Shown: piece by piece, positions 17,240 through 26,234 of the stretch
Layout: each line of letters starts with the position of its first letter
Position numbering within the stretch: the stretch's first letter is position 1
DNA from: Sphingomonas sp. S2M10
GTDB lineage: Bacteria > Pseudomonadota > Alphaproteobacteria > Sphingomonadales > Sphingomonadaceae
Direction of reading: 5' to 3'
NCBI RefSeq assembly: GCF_012650175.1
Contig: NZ_JAAILI010000026.1
Span: 1-64,000, forward strand
Length of the DNA: 64,000 nt
Notes under the pieces: model-generated
Told to the model about the DNA's origin: nothing
What the model saw: only the letters and a program-made list of their open reading frames with translations
Database searches by the model: none
Translations under genes and position numbers: made by a program

Positions 17240-18145
17240 ATGCGGCGCATGACCCGCTTCCAACGCCGCTTCTCGCTCGCGCTCGGCGCTTTCCTGCTGC
17301 TCGGCGCGGCCGACCCGAAGCCGCTGGCGTTCGCGCCGTGGATCAACGGTACGGACGCGCGCGAGCCGGAAACGCAGGTGCAGGCGATCGACCGCGACAC
17401 CTTCGTGATCCGCCAATCGGTGAAGACCAATTTCGAGGCGCCGTTCCTCTATCTGCTGTTCGGGCGGGACCGCGCGCTGTTGCTCGATACGGGGGCAGGC
17501 GGGTTGAAGATCCGGCCGACGGTGGACCGGGTGATCGCGGAGTGGCGGGCGAGGCATGGCGGGCGGCCGATCCGGCTTGTCGTCGCGCATTCGCATGGGC
17601 ATGGCGACCATCATGCGGGCGATGCCGAGTTCCGCGACCGGCCGAATACCGACGTCGTCGGACTCAAGCCTGCCGAGGTGGCGGCCTTTTTCCACTTCGC
17701 CGATTGGCCGCGTGACGTGGCCCGGTTCGATCTGGGCGGGCGGGTGCTCGATGTGCTGGCGACGCCGGGGCACCAGCCGGCGCACATCATGGTCTATGAT
17801 GTGCGCACGCGGCTGCTGTTCTCGGGCGACATGCTCTATCCGGGGCGGCTGTACGTGCCGCGCAACCATTTCGACGATTTTCGCGCGAGTGCGGAGCGAC
17901 TGGCGGCGTTTGCCAAGACGCACCCGATCCGGGCGCTGCTCGGCGCGCATATCGAGATGACGACGACGCCGGGCAAGGATTACGGGATGGAAGCGCCGGT
18001 GCATGCCGACGAGCATGTGCTACCGCTGGCGGCCGCCGTGATCGAGGAACTGCGCGCGGCGGTGGCGAAGGCGGGCCCGGTGCCGGTGGTGGACCGGCAC
18101 GCGGACTTCATCGTCTATCCGGTGCCCGCGCGGCCCAACGACTGA
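17240..18145 (+). CDS. secreted metallo-beta-lactamase-fold hydrolase
   Basis: About 301 residues with an N-terminal signal-like segment (FSLALGAFLLLGAADP). The metallo-beta-lactamase signature HSHGHGDH is present near residue 123, followed by further ligands in TPGHQPAHIMVY, LLFSGDMLYPG and GAHIEM. It belongs to the broad group of MBL-fold hydrolases, not recognisably to true beta-lactamases, glyoxalases II or lactonases. ATG at 17240 or 17249 are both possible. It is divergent from the desaturase gene and ends 6 bases before the convergent allophanate hydrolase gene. Substrate unknown. Confidence 0.82.
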   Translation: MRRMTRFQRRFSLALGAFLLLGAADPKPLAFAPWINGTDAREPETQVQAIDRDTFVIRQSVKTNFEAPFLYLLFGRDRALLLDTGAGGLKIRPTVDRVIAEWRARHGGRPIRLVVAHSHGHGDHHAGDAEFRDRPNTDVVGLKPAEVAAFFHFADWPRDVARFDLGGRVLDVLATPGHQPAHIMVYDVRTRLLFSGDMLYPGRLYVPRNHFDDFRASAERLAAFAKTHPIRALLGAHIEMTTTPGKDYGMEAPVHADEHVLPLAAAVIEELRAAVAKAGPVPVVDRHADFIVYPVPARPND

Positions 18146-18151
18146 GGGCGC

Positions 18152-19906
18152 TCAGCCCCGCGCGATATAGGCGCGCCAGCCGCCGAGCGCGGTGATGTCC
18201 TCGGCGCCGGTCATCGCGCGCGGTTCGGCGACGAAGCCCTTAACCATGCTGCCGTCGGCGAGCGTCACCGTGCCGATCGCGAGCGGCGGGGGCACTTCCG
18301 CCACGAAGCTGCCGAACGCGGCCATGTCGAGCTCGTAGACTTCCAGCGCGATCGCGGCGCCGTCCTCGCTATGGACCAGCGCGGGCTTGGGCGGCACGCT
18401 TTCGGCCATGGCGTAGAGCTTGTAGGTCGGCGCGGTGGTGGTGGCGGTGACGAACCTGGCCTCGCGCGAGGTCAGCTGCCAGTGGAGCGGCATGTCTTCG
18501 AGATGGGCGCCTACGACCGCGAGCTTCACCGTTTCCATCCGTCCCTCCAGGTCCAGCGGCGGCGGGGATGCCGGCGCGGGGAAAAATGCGTGTGCCGCGT
18601 CGAGCAGCGCGCGATCGGTGCCCGCCGGGCCCATCAGCGTCACGCCGAAGCCGACGCCGCTGGCATAGCTGCCGGTGGGCACGGCGATGGCGGCCATGTC
18701 GAGCAGATTCACGAAATTGGTATAGGCGCCGAGGCTTGCGTTGAGCCGGATCGGCTCGGCGAGCATCTCCGCCACGCGGTAGCTGGTCGGCGCGGTGGGC
18801 AGGGCGAGCAGGTCGACCTGGTCCCACATCGCCTCGGCGATGCGGGCCAATTCGGCGAGGCGATAGGCGCCGTTGAACGCGTCGATCGCGCTGTAGCCGA
18901 AGCCGCCCTCGACGATCTCGCGCACCACCGGGTGGATCGCGCGCGGGTTGTCGCGCAGCAGGCCCTGCAGCGCGGCGGTGCGCTCGGCGACCCAGGGGCC
19001 GTCATAGAGCAGCCGGGCGGCTTCATCGAGCGGGGCTAGGTCGATCTCGACCAGTTCGGCATCGAGGCCGGCGAGTGCCTGATGGTAGAGAAACTCGGAC
19101 TCGATGTCGCCGAACCAGCGGCATTGCTCCGCGCGGGGCACGCCGATGCGGCGGCGGGCGCGGGGCACGTCCGGCAGCGCGCGAGAGAGCGAGTCCGTCG
19201 CGTCGAAGCCGGCGGCGATGCTGTCGACGAGCGCGGCATCCTCGGTGGTGCCGGCGAAGACGGTGATGCAGTCGAGCGTGCGGCAGGCGGGGACCAGGCC
19301 GGTGCTGCTCCAGCGGCCCTTGCTCGGCTTGAGCCCGACGAGATGGTTGAACGCGGCGGGCACACGCCCCGAGCCGGCGGTGTCGGTCCCGAGCGCGAAG
19401 GCGACGAGTCCGGCGGCGACCGCCACGGCCGAACCCGAGCTGGAGCCGCCGCTCACCCAGGCGCGGTTATAGGCATTGCGCGGGATGCCATAGGGGCTGC
19501 GCGTGCCGTTCAGCCCCGTGGCGAACTGGTCGAGATTGGCCTTGCCGACCGGGATCGCCCCGGCAGCGACCAGCTTCGCGACCACGGTGGCCGAGTATTC
19601 GGGCTGATAGGCGAAGGCGGGGCAGGCGGCGGTGGTGGGGAGGCCCGCCAGGTCGATATTGTCCTTCACCGCGAAGGGCACGCCGGCCAGCGGCAGCGTC
19701 TCGCCTGCGGCGACGCGGGCATCCACCGCAGCCGCAGCGGCGCGGAGTGCAGCGGGTTCGAAGCGCGAGATCCACACCGCCGGCTGGATCGCATCATAGG
19801 CATCGAGCCGGGCCAGCACGTCCTCGATCACCGCGACCGCGCTGCGCCGCCCCGCCTGTACCTCGGCGGCAATGCCCGCGACCGAGAGCCGGTCGAGCGC
19901 CGTCAT
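18152..19906 (-). CDS. atzF: allophanate hydrolase
   Basis: A 584-residue amidase-signature enzyme that hydrolyses allophanate to ammonia and CO2, the last step of carboxylase-dependent urea or guanidine breakdown. The Ser-cisSer-Lys triad is visible: VKDNIDLAG (Lys), and AWVSGGSSSGSAVAVAAGLV with the two serines, plus the TDTAGSGRVPAAFN loop. The C-terminal domain from about residue 470 (MPLHWQLTSREARFV, YKLYAMAES, FVAEVPPPLAIGTVTL) is the additional domain found in full-length allophanate hydrolases of about 600 residues. Its ATG overlaps the carboxylase stop (ATGA). It is the last gene of the operon that begins at 28139. Confidence 0.94.
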   Translation of the reverse strand: MTALDRLSVAGIAAEVQAGRRSAVAVIEDVLARLDAYDAIQPAVWISRFEPAALRAAAAAVDARVAAGETLPLAGVPFAVKDNIDLAGLPTTAACPAFAYQPEYSATVVAKLVAAGAIPVGKANLDQFATGLNGTRSPYGIPRNAYNRAWVSGGSSSGSAVAVAAGLVAFALGTDTAGSGRVPAAFNHLVGLKPSKGRWSSTGLVPACRTLDCITVFAGTTEDAALVDSIAAGFDATDSLSRALPDVPRARRRIGVPRAEQCRWFGDIESEFLYHQALAGLDAELVEIDLAPLDEAARLLYDGPWVAERTAALQGLLRDNPRAIHPVVREIVEGGFGYSAIDAFNGAYRLAELARIAEAMWDQVDLLALPTAPTSYRVAEMLAEPIRLNASLGAYTNFVNLLDMAAIAVPTGSYASGVGFGVTLMGPAGTDRALLDAAHAFFPAPASPPPLDLEGRMETVKLAVVGAHLEDMPLHWQLTSREARFVTATTTAPTYKLYAMAESVPPKPALVHSEDGAAIALEVYELDMAAFGSFVAEVPPPLAIGTVTLADGSMVKGFVAEPRAMTGAEDITALGGWRAYIARG

Positions 19907-22900
19907 GCCCGCACCAGCGCCAGCACCGGCGAACCCGGGGTGACCGTCTGCCGCTCGGCGACATAGAGCGCCGCCACCGTGCCCGCTGCCGGGCTGGTCA
20001 CCGGAAACTCCATCTTCATCGCTTCGAGCACGGCGATGGTCTCGCCCGCGTCGATCGCGTCGCCGACTTCCTTGAGCAGCTTCCACACGCTGCCGCCGAA
20101 CGGCGCTTCGACCAGCTCGGCACCCTCGGGCACCGTCACGGCTTCGTCTGCGCTGTCATCGGCGGTTTCGGTGAGGCTGGCGACACGGTCGAACTCGCCC
20201 TTGCGTTCCCAATCGGCGCGCTCGGCCGCAAAGGCGGCGTTGCGCTGCTTCTCGAACGCGGCGATCGAGCGGGCGTTTTCGGCGAGGAATTCGCGATAGT
20301 CGGAGAGCCGGAACTCGGTCTCCTCGATCTTGATTTCGCGCCGCCCCAGCGGGAAGTCGCGGCGCCATTCGGTCAGCTCTTCATGGCTGACCGGGAAGAA
20401 GCGGATCTGGTCGAAGAAGCGGAGCAGCCACGGCTTGCCTTCGGCGAAGGCGCCGGTCTGCCGGTACGTGTTCCACACCTGGATGGTGCGGCCGAACAGC
20501 TGGTAGCCGCCCGGACCCTCCATGCCATAGATGCACATGTACGCCCCGCCGATGCCGACGACGTTGGGCGGCGTCCAGGTGCGGGCAGGGTTGTACTTGG
20601 TGGTGACGAGCCGGTGGCGCGGGTCGATCGGGGTGGCGACCGGCGCGCCGAGATACACGTCGCCCAGACCGTAGACGAGGTAGCTGGCGTCGAAGATGAT
20701 CCGGTGGACCTCCCCGGCGCTTTCGAGCCCGTTGGCGCGGCGGATGAACTCGATATTGTCCGGGCACCAGGGCGCGTCGTCGCGGACCACGCGCATATAG
20801 CGCTGGATGGTCTCGTGGATCGCGGGGTCGTTCCAGCTGAGCGGCAGGTGGACGATGCGCGAGGGGATGACGAAGTCCTCGAGATCGCCGAGGGCGTCTT
20901 CGATCGCGGTCAGCCGCTCGATCAGCGCCGCCTCCTTCAGGCGGATGCCGTCGATATGCACCTGGAAGGAGCGGATGCCCGGCACGATGTCGAGGATGCC
21001 CGGCAGCGCGAGCTCGGCGAGCGCGGTGGTCGCGGCATGGACGCGCAAGCGCAGCTCGAGGTCGAGCGTGATCGGGCCATATTCGACCAGCAGGTTGCGA
21101 TCGCCCTGGCGGCGGAACAGCACGCGCGGGCGGCGGCCCTTGGCGGGCAGGTCGACCAGGATCGCATCGCGGCCGCCGCCCTTGGCGGGGCTGGTCGCGG
21201 TGGCGGGGCGGCCCTCGATCCAGGCTTCTTCGGCCGCTGCTGCGGCATCGGCTTCGTCGAGGCTGACTTGCTCGAACTGGATGCGGTCGCCCGGGGCGAG
21301 CTGACCGACCTTCCACAGGTCCGCCGCGATCACCACGAACGGGCAGACGAAGCCGCCGAGCGAGGGACCGTCCGGGCCGAGGATGATCGGCATGTCGCCG
21401 GTGAAATCCAGCGCGCCGATCGCATAGGGATTGTCGTGGATGTTGGAGGGGTGGAGCCCCGCCTCGCCGCCATCCTTGCGTGCCCAGTGCGGTTTGGGGC
21501 CGACGAGCCGCACGCCGGTGCGGTTGCTGTTGTAATGGACCTTCCACTCGGCCGTGAGGATCGTGTCGACATCCTCCGGCGCGAAGAAATCGGGGGCGCC
21601 GTGCGGGCCGTAGAGGACGCGGATCGTCCAGTCGGGGCCGAGCTGCTCCTGCGGGACCGTGCGCGGGCCGGGGATCACTGCGGGCGCATGATCGGTGAGG
21701 TGCAGCGTGTCGCCGACGCGGAGCACGCGGCCGCCATGGCCGCCGAACTCGCCGAGATCGAAGGTGCTGGCGCTGCCGAGATAGCTCGGCACGTCGAGCC
21801 CGCCGGCGAACAGGATATAGCCGCGCATGCCGCCGCCCGTGACTCGGCCGAGCGCGAGCGTCTGGCCCTCGGCGATGGCGACGGGCTTGTTGCGTTCGAC
21901 CGGCTTGCCGTCGAGCGTCGCGGCGAAGTCGGCGCCGGTGAGGACGATGCGGGTCGCGGTATTGAACACGAGCGTGGGGCCGGTGGCGGTCATCTCCAGC
22001 CCGGGCGCGGTGCTGTCGTTGCCGAGGAGCATGTTGCCGAGGCGGAAGGCACGCGTGTCCATCGGGCCGGAGGGCGGCACGCCGATGTCCCACAGGCCGA
22101 CGCGGCCGGGATAATCCTGCACGCTGGTCGCGGTGCCGGCCGAGCGGACGACGATGCTCTGCGGGCGATGGACCACGGTTTCGAGCGACCGCGTCGAGAC
22201 GTCGCCGGTGACGAAATCCTCGCTTCGGGCCACGTCGCGCAGCCAGCGAACATTGGTCTCGATGCCGGCGAAGCGGGTGCCGTCGAGCGCCGCCTGCATT
22301 GCGGCGACGGCGGACTCGCGGTCCTCGCCGTGCACGATCAGCTTGGCGAGCATCGGATCGTAGAAGGAGGAAACGGCGCTGCCCGATTCCACCCAGCTCT
22401 CGACGCGGACGCCCTCCGGGAAGGCGACGTCGGTGAGTGTGCCCGAGGCGGGGCGGAAGTCGACCGCCGGATCCTCGGCATAGAGCCGCGCCTGGATCGA
22501 CCAGCCCTTGGGGGCGGGGACGGGGGTGTCGAGGAAGCTGTAGTCGCCGCCCGCGCCGCGCACCATCCACTCGACCAGATCAACGCCGGTCACTTCCTCG
22601 GTAACGCCGTGCTCGACCTGCAGCCGCGTGTTCACTTCGAGGAAGAACCAGTCCTCGCGCGCGGGATCGTAGAGGAACTCGACCGTGCCGGCTGAGCGAT
22701 AATTGGCCGCCTGGCCCAGCCGCACCGCCGCCTCGATCAGCGCGGCACGGACGCGCTCGGGGAGGTGGGGGGCGGGGGCTTCTTCGACCACCTTCTGGTT
22801 GCGGCGCTGGAGCGAGCAGTCGCGCTCGCCGAGCGCGACGACGCGGCCCTGGCCATCGCCGAAGATCTGCACCTCGACATGGCGCGCGCGCGGCACGAAG

Positions 22901-23505
22901 CGTTCGAGGAACAGCCCGGCATCGCCGAAATTGCCCGCGCCCAGCCGCGCCACCGCGGCATAGCCGTCGCGCACCGCCTGTTCGTCGGTGCAGACGCGCA
23001 TGCCGATGCCGCCGCCGCCCGCGGTCGCCTTGAGCATCACCGGATAGCCGATGCGCTCGGCCGCTTCGAGCGCGGCCTCGACGCTGTCGAGCAGGCCGGT
23101 GCCGGGGGCGAGGGGGACGTTCTCCGCCTCGGCGAGCGCACGGGCGCTGTGCTTGAGGCCGAAGGCGCGGATGCTGTCGGGGGTCGGGCCGATGAAGGCG
23201 ATGCCGGCGGCCTCGCAGGCCTCGGCGAAGGCAGCGTTCTCGGAGAGGAAGCCATAGCCGGGGTGGATCGCGTCGGCGCCGGTATCCCTGGCGGCCGCGA
23301 GGATGCGGGCGACGTCGAGATAGCTTTCCGCCGCCGGGCCCGGGCCGATCCGCACCGCGATGTCGGCGAGCGCGACATGGCGCGAGGCTTCGTCGGCGTC
23401 GGAGAAGACGGCGACCGAGCGGATGCCCATTGTCTTGAGCGTGCGGATGATCCGGCAGGCGATCGCCCCGCGATTGGCGATCAGGACGGTGCGCACGCCG
23501 CTCAT
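19903..23505 (-). CDS. biotin-dependent urea/guanidine carboxylase
   Basis: A 1200-residue multidomain carboxylase. Residues 1-450 are the biotin carboxylase unit (VLIANRGAIACRIIRTLK, the ATP-grasp loop KATAGGGGIGMRV, and EVNTRLQVEHGVTEEVTGVDLVEW). The middle holds the KipA/KipI-type carboxyltransferase halves (SVQDYPGRVGLWDIGVPPSGPMD, FLVEYGPITLDLELRLRVHA). The end is a biotinyl domain with the biotin lysine in VLEAMKMEFP. It carboxylates urea or guanidine using bicarbonate and ATP. Enzymes annotated urea carboxylase that co-occur with two DUF1989 proteins have been shown in other bacteria to be guanidine carboxylases. That is the likelier role here, by context. Both ends overlap neighbours as ATGA. 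Confidence 0.93.
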   Translation of the reverse strand: MSGVRTVLIANRGAIACRIIRTLKTMGIRSVAVFSDADEASRHVALADIAVRIGPGPAAESYLDVARILAAARDTGADAIHPGYGFLSENAAFAEACEAAGIAFIGPTPDSIRAFGLKHSARALAEAENVPLAPGTGLLDSVEAALEAAERIGYPVMLKATAGGGGIGMRVCTDEQAVRDGYAAVARLGAGNFGDAGLFLERFVPRARHVEVQIFGDGQGRVVALGERDCSLQRRNQKVVEEAPAPHLPERVRAALIEAAVRLGQAANYRSAGTVEFLYDPAREDWFFLEVNTRLQVEHGVTEEVTGVDLVEWMVRGAGGDYSFLDTPVPAPKGWSIQARLYAEDPAVDFRPASGTLTDVAFPEGVRVESWVESGSAVSSFYDPMLAKLIVHGEDRESAVAAMQAALDGTRFAGIETNVRWLRDVARSEDFVTGDVSTRSLETVVHRPQSIVVRSAGTATSVQDYPGRVGLWDIGVPPSGPMDTRAFRLGNMLLGNDSTAPGLEMTATGPTLVFNTATRIVLTGADFAATLDGKPVERNKPVAIAEGQTLALGRVTGGGMRGYILFAGGLDVPSYLGSASTFDLGEFGGHGGRVLRVGDTLHLTDHAPAVIPGPRTVPQEQLGPDWTIRVLYGPHGAPDFFAPEDVDTILTAEWKVHYNSNRTGVRLVGPKPHWARKDGGEAGLHPSNIHDNPYAIGALDFTGDMPIILGPDGPSLGGFVCPFVVIAADLWKVGQLAPGDRIQFEQVSLDEADAAAAAEEAWIEGRPATATSPAKGGGRDAILVDLPAKGRRPRVLFRRQGDRNLLVEYGPITLDLELRLRVHAATTALAELALPGILDIVPGIRSFQVHIDGIRLKEAALIERLTAIEDALGDLEDFVIPSRIVHLPLSWNDPAIHETIQRYMRVVRDDAPWCPDNIEFIRRANGLESAGEVHRIIFDASYLVYGLGDVYLGAPVATPIDPRHRLVTTKYNPARTWTPPNVVGIGGAYMCIYGMEGPGGYQLFGRTIQVWNTYRQTGAFAEGKPWLLRFFDQIRFFPVSHEELTEWRRDFPLGRREIKIEETEFRLSDYREFLAENARSIAAFEKQRNAAFAAERADWERKGEFDRVASLTETADDSADEAVTVPEGAELVEAPFGGSVWKLLKEVGDAIDAGETIAVLEAMKMEFPVTSPAAGTVAALYVAERQTVTPGSPVLALVRA

Positions 23506-24137
23506 GCGGTGACGATCATGCGGACGGGGGTGGGATTGAAGCCGTTGCAGGGATTGTTGATCTGCGGGCAATTCGAAACGACCACGGTCACATCCATTTC
23601 TGCGCGCAGGTCCACGGTAAGGCCGGGCGCCGAGATGCCGTCGACGATGCCCAGCGCACCATCGGCCTCGACCGGCACGTTCATGAAGAAATTGACGTTC
23701 GACACGATGTCGCGCTTGCCCCGGCCGTCGCGGAGATTGGCCTCGAGGAAATTGTCGACACAGGCGTGCTGTGCCTTGGTGAAATGGCCATAGCGCAGCG
23801 TGTTGGACTCGCAGGAGCAGGCGCCGCCGATCGTGTCGTGATACTCGACCGCCGTCGCGGTGATCGTCATCATCGGCCGGCCCTCGTTCGAGCGCAGCAC
23901 GCTGCCGGTGCGCAGGAAGATATTGGCCTGCGCCGCGATCGTGTCCTGCGCGCTGTAGCGCTCGGCATCGTCGTGCGTCGCATACAGGAGGAAATCGACC
24001 GCCTGATTGCCTTCGAGATCGACGACGCGGAGCGTTTCGCCCGCCTTCACCCGGTGCAGCCAGGGCGCGCGGGCGGGGACGGTCTCGTCATGGATCACCC
24101 GGCCGGTGAGGCCGGCGAGCGCTACGTCCTGTTCCAT
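23502..24137 (-). CDS. DUF1989 protein, urea amidolyase-associated 2 / carboxyguanidine deiminase subunit
   Basis: A 211-residue DUF1989 protein (urea-amidolyase-associated protein 2, UAAP2). Typical elements are RVKAGETLRVVDLEGNQAVDFLLY, the cysteine-containing IGGACSCESNTLRYG stretch, SNVNFFMNVPVEADG and SNCPQINNPCNGFNPTPVR; the Cys, His and Glu positions suggest a metal-binding cupin-like site. In guanidine-degrading bacteria two such proteins form carboxyguanidine deiminase, which converts carboxyguanidine to allophanate. It starts within the stop of the larger partner (TGATG) and overlaps the carboxylase start, so the three products are made together. Confidence 0.88.
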   Translation of the reverse strand: MEQDVALAGLTGRVIHDETVPARAPWLHRVKAGETLRVVDLEGNQAVDFLLYATHDDAERYSAQDTIAAQANIFLRTGSVLRSNEGRPMMTITATAVEYHDTIGGACSCESNTLRYGHFTKAQHACVDNFLEANLRDGRGKRDIVSNVNFFMNVPVEADGALGIVDGISAPGLTVDLRAEMDVTVVVSNCPQINNPCNGFNPTPVRMIVTA

Positions 24138-24955
24138 CAGCGGCGAACCCAGTCTTCGGTGTTGAGGAAGGCGCGCTGCCGCTCGGGCGTCGCGTTGCGG
24201 ATCGGATCGTTCTCCGCGGTGACCGGGCCGCGCCAGGCGGTGGCGCGCAGCGGCGTGACCGTCCAGGGGCGCGGATCGAGGACGTGCGGGCAGTTGGCGA
24301 GCACGACGATCAGGTCCATCTCGGCGCGGAGCACCAGCGCGCGGCCGGGTGCGAAGGGGCCTAGCTGCGGTTCGGTGGTGCCGTCGGCGGCGATGCGGAC
24401 GCCCTTGAACAGGTTGACGCACGGATGCACGTCGCGGCGGGCGAGGCCGTGCTTGGCGGCACCGAGCAGCAGCCGGTCGCGGGCGTTGGGAAACGGCCCC
24501 GAATTGCTGCCGTCGCCATAGCGGCGCGCGTTCGACGCGGCGTTGGAGGCGCCACAGAACGCGTCGTGCGTGCCCGCGGCATCGCTCTCGATGCTGGCGA
24601 GCACGCGGCCCATGTCCGAGAGGAACAGGCTGCCCTCGCCGAGATAGGCGTTCCACTGCACCTTCACCGTATCGGCGACATTGAGCCGCTCGGTCGGCAT
24701 CGCGGCGTTGAACAGCTCGAGCGACACACACGCATCGCCCTGCAGGTCGATCAGCCGCAGCCGGGTGCCGCGCGCCAGCACGCGGCTGGCATAGCCGCCG
24801 GCGGCGATCGTCTCTTCCCAGACGCAATCGTCGGCGGAGACGCCTGCGGGCAGATCGTCCGCCCGGGGCGGCAGGATCGGCATCGCCTCGACGACGGTGC
24901 CGGCCATCGCACGCGCATGGTCGCGCGCGGCATTGGGGTCGGCGAGAATGCTCAT
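24137..24955 (-). CDS. DUF1989 protein, urea amidolyase-associated 1 / carboxyguanidine deiminase subunit
   Basis: A 272-residue DUF1989 protein (UAAP1), the larger partner of the preceding entry. It shows the same fold landmarks: VLARGTRLRLIDLQGDACVSLELFNA, HDAFCGASNAASNARRYGDG (Cys in the conserved loop), HPCVNLFKGVRIAADG and VLANCPHVLDPRPWTVTPLR. Together with the smaller subunit it is expected to deiminate carboxyguanidine, linking the carboxylase to allophanate hydrolase. The ATG at 24955 overlaps the regulator stop (ATGA); an upstream in-frame extension lies inside the regulator gene and is not used. Function is from the characterised guanidine pathway, not shown by the sequence alone. 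Confidence 0.87.
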   Translation of the reverse strand: MSILADPNAARDHARAMAGTVVEAMPILPPRADDLPAGVSADDCVWEETIAAGGYASRVLARGTRLRLIDLQGDACVSLELFNAAMPTERLNVADTVKVQWNAYLGEGSLFLSDMGRVLASIESDAAGTHDAFCGASNAASNARRYGDGSNSGPFPNARDRLLLGAAKHGLARRDVHPCVNLFKGVRIAADGTTEPQLGPFAPGRALVLRAEMDLIVVLANCPHVLDPRPWTVTPLRATAWRGPVTAENDPIRNATPERQRAFLNTEDWVRR

Positions 24956-25431
24956 GCCGCCTTGCTCCCGGTTGGGGCTGCCGCCTCGTCCTGCTCGTGG
25001 AGCGGGGGCAGCAGCGCGGTGGTGGTGAAGAGGCGCAGTTGCTGCACGCCGCGCACCTTGCGCAGCGCATCGCACAGGTCGCGCAGCCGGCGCGCCGGCC
25101 CCTGGACCAGCAGCACCTCGAGCGACTGATCGTCCTCTAAAAACACGTGCTGCGAGGAGATGACCTCCTTCAGATACTCCGCCTGGGTCTGCGCCAGCTG
25201 GTGGCGCACCCGGCCGAGATCCGCGCGATAGACCAGCGTGATCGTGCCCGCGAGCATCTCCTCGGGGCGCGAGGCGGCGCTCTGCTCGGCGAGTTCGTCG
25301 CGGATCAGCTCGGCGATCAGCTGCGAGCGCGAGGGGAGCCCCCGATCCTCCACCATTTCATCGAGCTGGCGGAAGAGTTCGGCGGGGAGGCTCATGCTGA
25401 GCCGGGCGAGGGAGGAGGACGGTTCCTTCAC
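24952..25431 (-). CDS. NikR-like ribbon-helix-helix transcriptional regulator
   Basis: A 159-residue regulator: ribbon-helix-helix DNA-binding domain at residues 9-49 (ARLSMSLPAELFRQLDEMVE, then GLPSRSQLIAELIRDEL) and a NikR-type ACT-like domain (TITLVYRADLGRVRHQL, EVISSQHVFLEDDQSLEVLLVQG). By my alignment only one of the nickel ligands of the HxH...C group of E. coli NikR is kept (the His of QHVFL); the second histidine is Phe and the cysteine position is Ser, so high-affinity nickel binding is unlikely. It may sense a pathway metabolite. The GTG start overlaps the ATPase stop (GTGA). Probable operators are the inverted repeats at 25451-25478 and 28203-28230. Confidence 0.83.
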   Translation of the reverse strand: MKEPSSSLARLSMSLPAELFRQLDEMVEDRGLPSRSQLIAELIRDELAEQSAASRPEEMLAGTITLVYRADLGRVRHQLAQTQAEYLKEVISSQHVFLEDDQSLEVLLVQGPARRLRDLCDALRKVRGVQQLRLFTTTALLPPLHEQDEAAAPTGSKAA

Positions 25432-26234
25432 AGTGATTCCTCTTTCCCGGTTATTACTGATTCTGTCAATCGTAATACTTCCTGCTGCGCCTCGACGATC
25501 GCCTCGCGCCGCTTGCGGGTGAGGTGGAGGTCGTAGACGGCGGTCGCGCCGAAGCGGTGCGGGGCGTGCGGATCGATGCGGCGCTTGTCGAAGGTGAGCA
25601 CGCGCGTGCCGAGGTTGAACGCCTCGGAAATGTCGTGGGTGACCATCAGCACGGTGAGTGCGTGCTCTTCCCACAGCTTGAGGATCAGCCGGTGCATGTC
25701 CTGGCGGATGCCGGGATCGAGCGCGCCGAACGGCTCGTCGAGCAGCAGCACGCGCGGGCGGGCGATCAGCGCCTGGGCGATGGCGAGCCGCTGCTGCATG
25801 CCGCCGGAAAGCTGGGCGGGATAGAGGTCGAGCGCGTCGCCCAGCCCTACCTCGGCGAGCATCGCGGCGGCCTCGTCGCGGGCGCGGCGGCGGGCGGCGC
25901 CGAACAGCCGGGCGGTCAGCGGGGCGCCGACGCATTCGCGCTCGAACATCACGTTCCTGAGCGCAGTCAGGTGCGGGAACACCGAATAGCGCTGGAACAC
26001 CACGCCGCGATCCGGCCCGCATTCGCCGGGGAGCGGCGTGCCGTCGAGCAGGATCTTGCCCCGCGTCGGGCGTTCCTGGCCGAGGGCGAGCCGCAGGAAG
26101 CTGCTCTTGCCCGCCCCGGAGGGGCCGACGATCGAGACGAAGCTGCGCTCGGCAATGTCGAGCTCGACGCGTTCGAGCACGACCTTGTCGCCATATTCGA
26201 GCCAGACATTCTGGAAGGAAAGGAGCGCGCTCAT
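25428..26234 (-). CDS. ABC transporter ATP-binding protein, nitrate/sulfonate/taurine (SsuB/TauB-like) type
   Basis: A 268-residue ATPase: Walker A GPSGAGKSSFLRLALG, Q-loop VVFQRYSVFPHLTALRNV, signature LSGGMQQRLAIAQALIARP, Walker B VLLLDEPFGALD and H-loop VTHDISEAF. This subfamily energises importers of small anions and amides. The C-terminal 60 residues past the H-loop (RFGATAVYDLHLTRKRREA) are characteristic of the transporter found beside urea-carboxylase operons. It overlaps the permease by 4 bases and the regulator by 4 bases. Confidence 0.93.
   Translation of the reverse strand: MSALLSFQNVWLEYGDKVVLERVELDIAERSFVSIVGPSGAGKSSFLRLALGQERPTRGKILLDGTPLPGECGPDRGVVFQRYSVFPHLTALRNVMFERECVGAPLTARLFGAARRRARDEAAAMLAEVGLGDALDLYPAQLSGGMQQRLAIAQALIARPRVLLLDEPFGALDPGIRQDMHRLILKLWEEHALTVLMVTHDISEAFNLGTRVLTFDKRRIDPHAPHRFGATAVYDLHLTRKRREAIVEAQQEVLRLTESVITGKEESL
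25451..25478. promoter_or_regulatory. inverted repeat, candidate NikR-like operator (site 2)
   Basis: TTATTAC-N14-GTAATAC spans 28 bp and lies 20 bases upstream of the regulator start, inside the 3' end of the ATPase gene, in a locally AT-rich island. Spacing and half sites match the copy at 28203-28230. NikR of E. coli binds a 28-bp site of the same geometry (GTATGA-N16-TCATAC). The position would allow separate control of the regulator and the catabolic genes. Confidence 0.65.

Noticed and set aside
19747..22695. Open frame of 982 codons on the plus strand
   Set aside because: It lies opposite the clearly recognisable urea/guanidine carboxylase; long antisense frames are expected at this GC content and its translation has no family motif.
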